From positions 1 through 64,000 of the forward strand of contig CAWVJY010000003.1 in NCBI GenBank assembly GCA_963929915.1: a DNA stretch of 64,000 nucleotides, in the 5' to 3' direction. The number at the start of each line of letters is the position of its first letter. Positions within the stretch are counted from its first letter, which is position 1. Of this stretch, positions 9,615-18,556 are shown one piece after another. The notes beneath the pieces are model-generated. The model saw only the letters and a list, made by a program, of their open reading frames with translations, was not told where the DNA came from and searched no databases. The stretch is from CAG-273 sp963929915 (GTDB taxonomy: Bacteria; Bacillota; Clostridia; TANB77; CAG-508). Both the position numbers and the translations under genes were made by a program.

Positions 9615-9643
9615 TTGACAATGATAAAATATTAAAGTATAAT
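9615..9643 (+). promoter_or_regulatory. Promoter of the 930-aa prepilin-like gene
   Basis: TTGACA (9615-9620), 17 nt, TATAAT (9638-9643): a perfect consensus promoter. Direct repeats ATGATAAAATAT overlap it at about 9601-9632 and could be an operator. Confidence 0.82.
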
Positions 9644-9687
9644 TTTATTAAAATTAGAAATAATATACATAGGAGGAAAAAGAAAAA

Positions 9688-12480
9688 ATGAGAGAAGCAC
9701 TAGGAAGAAGAAAACAATATAGCAAAGAAAATGTAGAAGAAACAAGCAAAACCAATTTAAACAAACAAAAAGGAATTACCTTAATAGCATTAGCCGTAAC
9801 CATAGTGGTTCTGCTAATATTAGCAGGTATCACTATAAATATGCTATTCGGAAGTGATGGACTATTTAACATATCCAATCAAGCAAAAGAACGATATGAA
9901 ATAGGAGCATTAAAAGATAAAATAAATAATGTAATAGCGGACTGGAGTATAGAAAGACTAACAAAACCAGGAATAACAGTAGATGACTTATGGGATAAAA
10001 TGGTAGAAGCAGATATAATTACAGATCCAGAAACAGATGTAGAAGGCCCAGAAAAAGAAGGAGAAAATGATGTCTATCAAGTAACAACAAATGAAGGATA
10101 TGTAGTTGAAGTAATAGTAATGCCAGATGGAAGTGTAGTAATAGGGAATGCAGTAAAAGGAGATAAATTGCCACCAAAAATAGTAAGTGTAGAAACAACA
10201 TCAGGAACAAATAACATACAATTAACAGTAACAATGAATAGATGGGAAAATGGAACCATAAGCTATTATTACAAAAAAGATGGAGAAGAAGATAGTAGCT
10301 ATAAAACATTTAAAGAAAATACAACAGAACTAACAGCAAATATAGAAGGGTTAGAACAAAATGTAGTATATAATATAAAAATAGTAGCAGAAAATGAAAA
10401 TGGAAGTACAGAAAAAGTAGTAAATGAAACAACAGGAGAACTAAAAGAAGGAACAGTAAAACAAAAAGGACCAACAGTATGGACTAATGGAACAGCAAGT
10501 ATAGAATTAGAAACAACAGAAACAGGAGTAACCATACAATACCAAATAGACACCATGGAAAGACAATGGATAGATTATGAAGGACCAATTACAGGATTAA
10601 ATCATAACCAAACTGTATATGCGGTAATAACAGATGGAAACAATATTAGTGGACACACCAGTATTGATATATTAGACGAAGAAGGACCAAATGTAACAGT
10701 AAGCAAAGGAACAGTAACAACCAATAGTGTACAAGTAAGTGTAAATAGTAGTGATGCACAATGGGGAATGCCAGAGAGCATAACATATAACTACTATATA
10801 AAAACAAGTGCAGGAAGCTATAAAGCAGACCCAGACTATACAGGAACAGAAACAAGCTATACCTTTACAGGCTTAACCCAAAATACAAGTTATGATGTAA
10901 AAGTAACAACAACAGATAAAGCAAGAAACCCAGGAGAAGGACAAGCAACTAACATCACAACAAATACAGTAGGAGGAGCAAGTGAAGACTTAAGAGAAGG
11001 AAACATTATAGCAAGTGAGCCAACATGGCAAAACGGAATAGCAAGCATTACTTTAAGTAAAGGAACAGGAGTATCAAGTGCCTTTACAATACAATATCAA
11101 ATAGGAGGAATAGAAGAAGGCAATTGGAAAAATGTACCAACAGGAGCAAATTCTGTAACTGTAACAGGCTTACAACATAGTCACAAAGTATATGCAAGAC
11201 TAACAGATGGAGTAAATACAGGAAGCTATGCGAGTGTAGATATATTAGATAAATTACTACCACAAAGTGCAAATATACAAATAAACGGAGGAACAAGTAC
11301 AACAACCACAGGAAGTATCACAGCAACCGTAACACATACAGACAATGAAAGTGGAGTAGATATAGCAAATTGTAGATGGGTATATAACACAAATGCAACT
11401 AAAATAGGAACAGAAGCAAGTAGTTATCCGAATAAATTTAATAGTAATGGAGAGCAAATAACACTAAAAGCAAACACACCAGGAACCTATTATTTACATG
11501 TATTAACAGTAGATAAAGGAGAAAATGTAACAGAGACAGTATCAGAAGCAATAACACTAAGACAATTAGTAACAGGAATAACATTAAATCAAACAAGTGC
11601 AACGATAACAGAAGGAGAAACATTACAATTAACAGCAACAGTAACACCAAATAATGCAAGTAATAAAACATTAAAATGGAGTAGTAACAATACAGGAGTA
11701 GCAACAGTAAGTACTAATGGATTAGTAACAGCGAAGACACCTGGAACAGCAACAATAACAGTAGAAGCGCAGGACGGAAGCAATAAAACAGCAACATGTA
11801 GTGTAACAGTAAATAAAAAACCAGCAACAAATGTAAATGAACTAGAAGCAGGAGACTATGTAATATATGTAGATGGAACAGGAGTAACAAGAGGATGTGT
11901 AGTATTATATGATAGCAGCTCGCCATATAGAGTAGAAATAATAACAATGGAAACAGTTGAAGATGTAACTTTAGGAAATAGTAATTTTAATACATCAATG
12001 AATTCATATAATAATGCAATAAGTACATTAAATAATGTAACAAGTAAATATATAAATACAACATATGTAGATAAAGCAAGAAGTGTAGGAAGTGTACCGA
12101 ATAATCCTAATAGCCAAAGTGGATATTATACATTTACAGAATTTAGTTCAAGCTACAGTGGAAAATTAAGAGACATAGACACTAACTACGAAACAGACCT
12201 TGACCAAATGAAAGCTTTAAATATAAATGATATAGACGAAGAATACTGGTTGGCATCGCGCAATGTGATCTCGAACTCGAGCGTCAGCAATTTCAATGTG
12301 CGCAGTGTGCGTACTAGCGGCAGCTTGGGCGGCAGCGGCTTGTGCAGTGTGTATAACTACGGCAGCGCGTACTCGGGTAGCTATGCGTATGGTCTTCGCC
12401 CAATATTCCATCTAAGATCAAATATCAAAGTCACAGGAGGAACAGGAGAAAAAGGAGATCCATATACATTAGTCACATAA
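9688..12480 (+). CDS. Prepilin-like surface protein with Big2 domain and DGR-type variable C-terminus
   Basis: 930 aa. Residues about 27-60 carry a prepilin-like anchor (KGITLIALAVTIVVLLILAGI; no +5 Glu). Residues about 165-620 contain FN3/Big-like beta repeats, including two copies of an about 85-aa unit shared with the 3455 protein. Residues about 628-708 are a Big2 domain (LNQTSATITEGETLQL, TVTPNNASNKTLKWSS, ATVSTNGLVTA). The C-terminal about 200 residues form a Lcl/DUF1566-like C-type-lectin fold ending in EEYWLASRN...GLRPIFHLRSN. Codons inside this last part turn abruptly GC-rich with many Ser, Gly, Arg and Val, the pattern of a retroelement-mutagenised variable region. Probably a displayed ligand-binding protein. 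AGGAGG precedes ATG 9688 at 11 nt. Confidence 0.85.
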   Translation: MREALGRRKQYSKENVEETSKTNLNKQKGITLIALAVTIVVLLILAGITINMLFGSDGLFNISNQAKERYEIGALKDKINNVIADWSIERLTKPGITVDDLWDKMVEADIITDPETDVEGPEKEGENDVYQVTTNEGYVVEVIVMPDGSVVIGNAVKGDKLPPKIVSVETTSGTNNIQLTVTMNRWENGTISYYYKKDGEEDSSYKTFKENTTELTANIEGLEQNVVYNIKIVAENENGSTEKVVNETTGELKEGTVKQKGPTVWTNGTASIELETTETGVTIQYQIDTMERQWIDYEGPITGLNHNQTVYAVITDGNNISGHTSIDILDEEGPNVTVSKGTVTTNSVQVSVNSSDAQWGMPESITYNYYIKTSAGSYKADPDYTGTETSYTFTGLTQNTSYDVKVTTTDKARNPGEGQATNITTNTVGGASEDLREGNIIASEPTWQNGIASITLSKGTGVSSAFTIQYQIGGIEEGNWKNVPTGANSVTVTGLQHSHKVYARLTDGVNTGSYASVDILDKLLPQSANIQINGGTSTTTTGSITATVTHTDNESGVDIANCRWVYNTNATKIGTEASSYPNKFNSNGEQITLKANTPGTYYLHVLTVDKGENVTETVSEAITLRQLVTGITLNQTSATITEGETLQLTATVTPNNASNKTLKWSSNNTGVATVSTNGLVTAKTPGTATITVEAQDGSNKTATCSVTVNKKPATNVNELEAGDYVIYVDGTGVTRGCVVLYDSSSPYRVEIITMETVEDVTLGNSNFNTSMNSYNNAISTLNNVTSKYINTTYVDKARSVGSVPNNPNSQSGYYTFTEFSSSYSGKLRDIDTNYETDLDQMKALNINDIDEEYWLASRNVISNSSVSNFNVRSVRTSGSLGGSGLCSVYNYGSAYSGSYAYGLRPIFHLRSNIKVTGGTGEKGDPYTLVT
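12246..12416 (+). other. Putative DGR variable region VR1
   Basis: About 58% GC by hand count over 12253-12401, inside a gene that is roughly one-third GC on both sides. The reading frame is kept. It ends in GGTCTTCGCCC, encoding the GLRP motif that closes variable regions in C-type-lectin DGR targets. A small hairpin (about 12490-12516) follows the stop codon. No template repeat or reverse transcriptase is visible in the window, so the donor would be elsewhere. Confidence 0.72.
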
Positions 12481-12596
12481 CCTAAAAGAAAGACTCGGGA
12501 AGGCCTTGGGTCTTCCTGAAATGTGCAGGCCTTATGAATGGTGGAGAAAACAGTGTGTGAAATATAAAAAAGTAGCATGCTGTATTTTTATGTGCA

Positions 12597-13298
12597 AATT
12601 TAGATTTAAGAGCGGTATTAAATGATAATATAGAATGTGATATAGAAATTCAACTATCTACACATGATAAAGTGTTAGAAAGATTTTTATATTATTGGTC
12701 CAAAGTGTATACATCAAATATAAAAATAGGAGAACAATATAGTAAATTAAGACAAACTATAAGTATTATAATAGTAGATGATGAAATAAAGCAATTCAAA
12801 GAAATACAAAAAGCATGTACCAAATGGCAAATACGAGAAGAAGAATATAGAGATAAAATATTGACTTCTTACTTTCAGATGAATATAATAGAAATATCCA
12901 AGGCAATAAAGGAATATGAGAAAGACAAAAGCAATGCAGTATTGCAATGGATGAAATTTCTGGATAATCCAGAGGATATGGAGGTAAAAAGAATAATGGA
13001 AGAAAACCAAGATATCAAAGAAGCAAAAGAGGAGTTAGACAAAATAAGCCAAGATGATATATTAAGAAGAATGGCATTAAAAGCAAAATTAGAAAGAATG
13101 GATCATAAACAAGAATTATATGAAGCAAAAAGAGATGGTAAAGCAGAAGGAGAGGCAATAGGCAGAAAAGAGGGAATTAAGCAAGAGAAAAAAGAAACCG
13201 CCCTAAAAATGTTACAAAAACAAATAGATATACAAACAATTAAAGAAATTACAGGTTTAACAGAAGAAGAAATAAAAAACTTAGAAAATAAACAATAA
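12597..13298 (+). pseudogene. Rpn-family (PD-(D/E)XK) nuclease/transposase fragment
   Basis: C-terminal remnant of an Rpn/TIGR01784-type protein (recombination-promoting nuclease, PDDEXK fold). Reading upstream of the GTG at 12672 in the same frame recovers NLDLRAVLNDN and the CDIEIQ strand, where the catalytic D-ExQ residues of the family lie. A TAG at 12573 and the loss of about 50 N-terminal residues show truncation. The charged middle and the C-terminal KEITGLTEEEIKNLE are typical. It sits directly behind the variable-region gene, so the 5' end may have been lost by recombination there. Likely non-functional. Confidence 0.75.
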
Positions 13299-13346
13299 AA
13301 TAACAAAATATATCTTTAAAAATCCATTTTATCAAATTAAATAATC

Positions 13347-13389
13347 AAAAATCCTATAACACATTAAAGTATTGTGCTATAGGATTTTT
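13347..13389 (+). terminator. Terminator after the Rpn fragment
   Basis: AAAAATCCTATA pairs with TATAGGATTTTT (with inner CAC/GTG), ending in a T run. The rest of 13299-13648 contains one promoter and no gene I can support. Confidence 0.82.
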
Positions 13390-13500
13390 CATGTATTAAA
13401 ATATTTCAACACCTTACCATTTTCAAGCAGATAATTCGAAAGTCCGGTCAGTTTACTTGCCTATTGGTTCAAAAAGTATTAAAATAAATTAGCTTTTACA

Positions 13501-13529
13501 TTGACTTTACAAAATATAAGTTATAAAAT
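13501..13529 (+). promoter_or_regulatory. Candidate promoter of plsX
   Basis: TTGACT (13501-13506), 17 nt, TAAAAT (13524-13529), 120 nt before plsX. Acceptable match. No FapR-like operator was recognised. Confidence 0.45.
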
Positions 13530-13648
13530 AAGAAAGAAATCATATATTATAGCAATTATGCAAATAGATAGTATTGATTATCAAACATAAAAAATATAAA
13601 TGAACCTATAAAAAGCCATTCATTTATAGTAAGAGGAGAGAAAAAATA

Positions 13649-14737
13649 ATGGTAATATTATTAGATGCCATGGGGGGAGATAAAGCTCCAGATGCCAATA
13701 TTAAAGGTGCAGTAAAGGCAATTGATCAAATTGAAGCAGAAGTTGTATTAGTAGGAAATAAAGAAATAATTAATGGAAAAATAAAAGAGTTTTATGGCAA
13801 AAATGACATTTCCGAAATATCTCCAAGACTAAAAATTCATCATACTACAGAAACCATTGAAATGGAAGATATTCCAACACAGGCGATTAAACATAAAAAG
13901 GATTCTTCTATGGTAGTAGGTTTTAACTTATTAAAAGAAGGTAAAGGAGATGTATTTATTTCCGCAGGAAATTCTGGTGCATTATTAACAGGTGCTACCC
14001 TTTTAGTAGGTAGAATTAAGGGAGTAGATAGGCCAGCATTAGCAGGAATTTTGCCAGCATACAAAAGTAGATTAGTATTAATGGACTGTGGTGCCAATAC
14101 AAACTGCAAGCCGATTAACCTCTTCCAATTTGCACAAATGGCAAGTATTTATTTAAAAACAACATTAGGAGTAAAATCTCCAAGAGTAGGCCTTTTAAAT
14201 ATTGGTACAGAAGAAACTAAAGGAAATGACTTAATGAAAGAATCATATCAATTATTAAAAGAAAAAGCAAAAGATGTTAATGTTAATTTTATAGGAAATG
14301 TAGAAGGAAGGGATGCTTTTTCTGGAAATGTAGATATTGTAGTAACAGATGGATTTACAGGCAATATTTTCTTAAAAGCAATAGAAGGATTAGGAAAGTT
14401 TGTAAAAAGAACATTATCAGAAAGCTTGAAGAAAAATTTACTTTCTAAAATCGCTGCAATTCCAAGCTTACCTGCTATTAACAGATTTGCCAAAACCGTA
14501 GACTACAAAGAATATGGTGGAGCATTGTTCTTGGGAGTAAAAAAACCAGTCGTAAAAGCCCATGGAAGTAGTGATGAAAAATTATTTGAATTTACCATTA
14601 AACAAGCAGAGCAATTTGTAAAAAATAAAGCGGTAGATCAATTAATAGAAGAATTTGAAAAAGAACAAAAAATGGCAAAACAAATATCAGAACAAATAAA
14701 AGAAGAAAAAAGTGAAGAAAAAATAGAAGTAGAATAA
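13649..14737 (+). CDS. plsX: Phosphate acyltransferase PlsX
   Basis: 362 aa. PlsX converts acyl-ACP and phosphate to acyl-phosphate, the first step of glycerolipid synthesis in most Gram-positives; it acts at the membrane face. Family signatures: ILLDAMGGDKAPDANIKGAV at the N-terminus, FISAGNSGALL, VLMDCGANTNCKP, GFTGNIFLKAIEG and GGALFLGVKKPVVKAHGSS. The C-terminal about 30 residues are a charged Lys/Glu tail beyond the usual end. RBS AGAGGAG. It is followed by acpP, a conserved pairing, but no rpmF precedes it. Confidence 0.96.
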   Translation: MVILLDAMGGDKAPDANIKGAVKAIDQIEAEVVLVGNKEIINGKIKEFYGKNDISEISPRLKIHHTTETIEMEDIPTQAIKHKKDSSMVVGFNLLKEGKGDVFISAGNSGALLTGATLLVGRIKGVDRPALAGILPAYKSRLVLMDCGANTNCKPINLFQFAQMASIYLKTTLGVKSPRVGLLNIGTEETKGNDLMKESYQLLKEKAKDVNVNFIGNVEGRDAFSGNVDIVVTDGFTGNIFLKAIEGLGKFVKRTLSESLKKNLLSKIAAIPSLPAINRFAKTVDYKEYGGALFLGVKKPVVKAHGSSDEKLFEFTIKQAEQFVKNKAVDQLIEEFEKEQKMAKQISEQIKEEKSEEKIEVE

Positions 14738-14844
14738 ATAGTCAACTATGATAAAATTTTATATTTATTTAGACATAGAAATAAGCTGAACAGTAGGAAA
14801 ATAGCAGACTAGTAAAAGTAAAATAAAAATATTTTAGAAAATGC

Positions 14845-14873
14845 TTGACAATTAACACTACATGTATTATTGT
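14845..14873 (+). promoter_or_regulatory. Promoter of acpP
   Basis: TTGACA (14845-14850), 17 nt, TATTGT (14868-14873). This gives acpP its own start in addition to any read-through from plsX. Confidence 0.65.
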
Positions 14874-14918
14874 TAGGGTAACAAGGTTAAGAAAGATTAA
14901 AGGAGGTGAACTTATAGC

Positions 14919-15161
14919 ATGAGTTCAGAAGAAGTTTTTGAAAAAGTAAAAGGCATTATTGTAGAACAATTAGGTGTTGCAGATACAGCAGTTACTATGG
15001 AAGCATCTTTTATAGATGACTTAGGAGCAGATTCTTTAGACATTGTTGAATTAATTATGGCATTAGAAGAAGAATTTGACATAGAAATCCCAGATGCTGA
15101 TGCAGAAAAAGTTGTTACTGTAAGTGATGTTGTTGAATATATTAAAGATCATGTTGCTTAA
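14919..15161 (+). CDS. acpP: Acyl carrier protein
   Basis: 80 aa. Carries growing fatty acyl chains on 4'-phosphopantetheine attached to the Ser of the DSL motif, here GADSLDIVELIMALEEEF. Acidic helix II and overall length match the family. AAAGGAGGTG precedes ATG 14919. It lies between plsX and rnc, as in many Firmicutes, and has its own promoter and terminator. Confidence 0.97.
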   Translation: MSSEEVFEKVKGIIVEQLGVADTAVTMEASFIDDLGADSLDIVELIMALEEEFDIEIPDADAEKVVTVSDVVEYIKDHVA

Positions 15162-15183
15162 AGTAAAACAAACGAAAATAAAT

Positions 15184-15210
15184 TAAGAAAGGTATTATCC
15201 TTTCTTTTTT
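15184..15210 (+). terminator. Terminator after acpP
   Basis: AGAAAGG / CCTTTCT stem with a 5-nt loop and a T run, 23 nt after the acpP stop. Confidence 0.88.
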
Positions 15211-15310
15211 ATTTTATTTGTTATCCTATAAAATGCATTAAAATAGCTTGAAATTAAAACAAAAAAGCAGTATGATATAAACATAGTTAAATAGAAAGGA
15301 GATCAAAAAA

Positions 15311-15997
15311 GTGCAAAATAAATCAATAGAACAATTAGAACAAAGCATAAATTATACTTTTCAAGACAAAAACTTGTTAAAAAAAGCTTTTACACATACA
15401 TCTTATGCTTATGAACACCATATAGAAAGTAATGAAAAATTAGAATTTTTAGGTGATAGTATTTTAGAATTTTTATCTAGCAAATATATTTATGCTAATT
15501 ATTCAAATTTAAAAGAAGGAGAAATGACTAAAGTGAGAGCAGAAGTTGTATGTGAAGACAGCTTATATTTAGTAGCACAAAAGCATCATTTTAGTGATTT
15601 CTTGTATTTAGGTAAAAGCGAAGAATTAAGTATGGGAAAAACAAAACCAGCCATTTTAGCAGATAGTGTAGAAGCTTTAATTGCTGCTATATATTTTGAT
15701 GGAGGATTAGCAGAAGCGGAAAAATTTATTATAGAAAATTTAAAAGATGCAGTAGAAAAGTCTAGTAAAAATGTGGGTATGAAAGATCATAAAACAGTAT
15801 TACAAGAAAAATTGCAAGAACATGGTAATGTACATATTGTATATGAAGTAATCAATACAAAAGGGCCGGACCATGACAAAACATTTATTAGCCAAGTTTC
15901 TTGTGATGGAAAAATTTTAGCAACAGGGGAAGGAAAAACAAAAAAGCAAGCAGAAATGCAAGCTGCACAAAAAGCTTTAGAAAAACTTGCAAACTAA
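15311..15997 (+). CDS. rnc: Ribonuclease III
   Basis: 228 aa. Cleaves double-stranded RNA during rRNA and mRNA processing. The catalytic signature NEKLEFLGDSILEF is at residues about 39-52, with a second acidic cluster in ADSVEALIAAIYFDGG. A double-stranded-RNA-binding domain fills the C-terminus (TVLQEKLQEHGN to KKQAEMQAAQKALEKL). The start is GTG 15311, preceded by AAAGGAG. Gene order acpP-rnc is typical of Firmicutes, though smc and ftsY do not follow. Confidence 0.96.
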   Translation: MQNKSIEQLEQSINYTFQDKNLLKKAFTHTSYAYEHHIESNEKLEFLGDSILEFLSSKYIYANYSNLKEGEMTKVRAEVVCEDSLYLVAQKHHFSDFLYLGKSEELSMGKTKPAILADSVEALIAAIYFDGGLAEAEKFIIENLKDAVEKSSKNVGMKDHKTVLQEKLQEHGNVHIVYEVINTKGPDHDKTFISQVSCDGKILATGEGKTKKQAEMQAAQKALEKLAN

Positions 15998-16060
15998 AGT
16001 AAAACAAGAGTAGTGATAAAAATGCAAAAATAAATATCATTAAAAATTTAAAACTACAAA

Positions 16061-16225
16061 ATCAGAAACTCGAAAATCAAAAACTTGAAAATCAGAAACT
16101 CGAAAATCAGAAACTCGAAAATCAAAAACTTGAAAATCAGAAACTTGAAAATTAAAAACTCGAAAATCAAAAACTTGAAAATCAGAAACTTGAAAATTAA
16201 AAACTCGAAATTCAGAAACTAAAAA
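16061..16225. repeat. 15-bp tandem repeat, about 11 units
   Basis: Eleven copies of a 15-bp unit with consensus ATCAGAAACTCGAAA; variants differ at a few C/T and A/G positions. Units 5-7 (16121-16165) and 8-10 (16166-16210) are identical 45-bp blocks, a higher-order duplication. One frame reads as a KLENQ pentapeptide repeat but is broken by TAA codons and has no start signal. It lies in the gap between rnc and the radical SAM gene. Probably a non-coding minisatellite. Confidence 0.88.
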
Positions 16226-16276
16226 TTAGAAACTAGAAATTGCAAAATTAAATTTTAAAGAAAAGAGGCGAAAAAA

Positions 16277-17359
16277 TTGAAAAAAGAATATATTATTCCA
16301 ATTTTTGTACCACATTTAGGTTGCCCTCATACTTGTACTTTTTGTAACCAAAAAGAAATCAGTGGACAAACAAAACAAGTAACTGCAAAAGATGTAAAAG
16401 AAACCATAAACTACTATTTAAAAAATTTTAAAGATAATTCTAAATATGTAGAAGTTGCTTTTTTTGGAGGAAGCTTTACAGGAATAGAAGAAAAAGTACA
16501 AAACGAGTTATTAGAAGCGGTACAAGAATATATTGAAAATGGAAAAGTAAATAGTATTCGTATTTCTACAAGACCTGATTATATTAACAAAGATATTTTA
16601 AAAAGATTAAAAAAATATCATGTTAAAACCATTGAATTGGGTGTTCAATCTACCAATGATTATATTTTAGCCAAATGCCAAAGAGGTCACACATTTGAAG
16701 ATGTAAAAAAAGCCTCTAAAGCAATTAGGTGGAATGGTTTTATTCTAGGTCATCAAATGATGGTAGGTTTACCAGAAAGTACAAAGCTAGATGAAATTAA
16801 TACAGCAAAAGAATTAATCAAATTAAAACCAAAAATAGTGAGAATTTATCCTGTTTTAGTGGTAAAAAACACAAAACTAGCAGAAGAATACGAAAAAGGA
16901 GAATACATACCACTTACCGTAGAACAAGCTGTAGAACGTTCTAAAGAAATTATGCAGTTATTTAATAAAGCAAAAATAGAAGTCATTCGATTAGGACTTC
17001 AGAATACAGAAGAAATTACAGATCCAAAAGATAAAAACAGCCAGGTAATAGCAGGACCATATCACCCAGCCTTTAGGCAATTAGTAGAATCTAGTATGTG
17101 GTATGATGAAATTGTTAGCAAAATTAAAAAAATTAATGTAAAAGTAATGCAAGTAACCATAAAAGCAAATCCAGAAAACGTAAATAATATTATAGGACAC
17201 AAAAAAGAAAATATTTTAAAACTAAAAGAAATTTATGATGTAGATGTTAGAATAAAACCAGATGAAAACATAAAAAAAGGAAAATTTGAAATTGAAATAG
17301 ACAAAACCTATGAAGATATTTTGGAAGAACTTAAAGAAAAAGCGGAAAGGAAAAAATAG
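16277..17359 (+). CDS. Elp3/HemN-like radical SAM protein with C-terminal KH-like segment
   Basis: 360 aa. The radical SAM cluster motif C-x3-C-x2-C is present as CPHTCTFC near residue 16, followed by FFGGSFTG and VELGVQSTNDYIL, typical of the Elp3-like branch found near rnc in clostridia. The C-terminal part (about 285-345) contains NIIGHKKENI, which resembles the GxxG loop of KH RNA-binding domains; this suggests an RNA substrate but is inference. Start TTG 16277 follows GAGGCG, a modest RBS. It lies directly after the 15-bp tandem repeat. Substrate unknown. Confidence 0.85.
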   Translation: MKKEYIIPIFVPHLGCPHTCTFCNQKEISGQTKQVTAKDVKETINYYLKNFKDNSKYVEVAFFGGSFTGIEEKVQNELLEAVQEYIENGKVNSIRISTRPDYINKDILKRLKKYHVKTIELGVQSTNDYILAKCQRGHTFEDVKKASKAIRWNGFILGHQMMVGLPESTKLDEINTAKELIKLKPKIVRIYPVLVVKNTKLAEEYEKGEYIPLTVEQAVERSKEIMQLFNKAKIEVIRLGLQNTEEITDPKDKNSQVIAGPYHPAFRQLVESSMWYDEIVSKIKKINVKVMQVTIKANPENVNNIIGHKKENILKLKEIYDVDVRIKPDENIKKGKFEIEIDKTYEDILEELKEKAERKK

Positions 17360-17481
17360 AATAAGAATAAATGACCAAAATAAATAAAATCACCAAAGAA
17401 TTTAATTGAAAAATGAAAATGAAAAATAAAGTATAAAAACACTTATTATTGCCAATAATGGTAATAATAGGTGATTTTTTT

Positions 17482-18351
17482 ATGGACTATATTAAAACAA
17501 AAAAAATTTATCAAATGAGAAAATATGCAATTGATATTTTATACTTGTTACTTGGATGTATGTTAATGGCAATGGGAACCTCTTTATTCTTACTTCCTAA
17601 CCAACTTTCTTCCGGAGGATTTGCAGGTATTGCCACTATTATTTATTACTTATTCCATTTTCCTCTTGGAACAGTAATGTTTGTGTTAAATATTCCATTT
17701 TTACTATGGGCATTTTTTAAAATAGGAAAACAATTTTTAATCAAATCTATTTTAGGAACGGTTTTCTTAGCTATCTTTATTGATATTTTCGACCAAATTT
17801 CAGCATTAACCAATGACCGATTTTTAGCTTGTATTTATGGTGGAATTTGTATAGGTATTGGACTAGCACTAGTATTAAAAGCAAATGCCTCCACAGGTGG
17901 AACTGACTTAATTTCCTACATTGCCAAAGCATATAAACCACATATTAGAACCAGTAGCATTATTGTTGTGGTAGATATTATCATTGTATCTTTAAATGTA
18001 TTTTTCTTTAAAGAGATAGAAATAGGACTTTATTCTGCCATTAGTATTTATTTAATGGGCAAAATGATAGACATTGTTTTTGAAGGTGTTAACTTTACTA
18101 AAATGATGTTTATTATTTCCAACCACTATAAAGAAATTGCAGAAGAAGTGGGAAAAGAATTGCAAAGAGGAAGCACCGCAATTTATGCAAAAGGAATGTA
18201 TACCAGAGAAAAAAGAATGATGCTCTTATGTGTTGGTTCTAGAAACGAAATTGCTAGAATTAAGCAAATAGCAACCAAAATTGATCCAAAATCTTTTATT
18301 GTAATTAGTAATGCAAGAGAAACTTGGGGAAAAGGATTTAAAAGAGATTAA
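17482..18351 (+). CDS. YitT family membrane protein
   Basis: 289 aa from ATG 17482. Five or so hydrophobic helices (for example ILYLLLGCMLMAMGTSLFLL and the conserved LSSGGFAGIATI loop) form the DUF161 part. The C-terminal about 80 residues (RGSTAIYAKGMYTREKRMMLL) match the soluble DUF2179 domain. Family members are inner-membrane proteins of unknown transport function. The upstream in-frame start at 17449 is not favoured because AGGTGA sits just before 17482. The stop codon directly abuts the nested palindrome at 18354. Confidence 0.88.
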   Translation: MDYIKTKKIYQMRKYAIDILYLLLGCMLMAMGTSLFLLPNQLSSGGFAGIATIIYYLFHFPLGTVMFVLNIPFLLWAFFKIGKQFLIKSILGTVFLAIFIDIFDQISALTNDRFLACIYGGICIGIGLALVLKANASTGGTDLISYIAKAYKPHIRTSSIIVVVDIIIVSLNVFFFKEIEIGLYSAISIYLMGKMIDIVFEGVNFTKMMFIISNHYKEIAEEVGKELQRGSTAIYAKGMYTREKRMMLLCVGSRNEIARIKQIATKIDPKSFIVISNARETWGKGFKRD

Positions 18352-18353
18352 TT

Positions 18354-18556
18354 TCAACCATTGGGGACGGTCCTTTTTGGCCGATTTTCAACCACTGGGG
18401 ACACTCCTTAAAAAATTTAATTTTAATTGTCAATGGGGATGGAGATTTTTGACAACTCCGTCCAAATTGACGTTGTTTTTTAAAATTAATTTTAACTGTT
18501 AAGGAGTGTCCCTTCTGGCTGATTTTCAGCCAAAAAGGACCGTCCCCAATGGTTGA
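18354..18556. repeat. R1: three-layer nested GGGGACGG palindrome
   Basis: Outer arms TCAACCATTGGGGACGG... and its complement pair perfectly for 28 bp. Inside them a second pair (GGACACTCCTTA / TAAGGAGTGTCC) encloses a third element (TCAATGGGGATGGAGATTTT with TTGACAA and TCCGTCC). Each layer is a variant of the GGGGACGG repeat seen at R2-R6. The element fills the gap between the YitT gene and the glycosylase gene. The short ORFs across it are spurious. Confidence 0.85.

Noticed and set aside
12241..12410. GC-rich block as a recent insertion of foreign DNA
   Set aside because: The frame continues without break and the ends fall at conserved lectin-fold motifs, which fits templated mutagenesis better than insertion.
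16040..16240. KLENQ-repeat reading frame as a coiled-coil protein, or the repeats as a CRISPR array
   Set aside because: TAA codons interrupt the frame and there is no start signal. The 15-bp units are contiguous, with no spacers, so it is not CRISPR.
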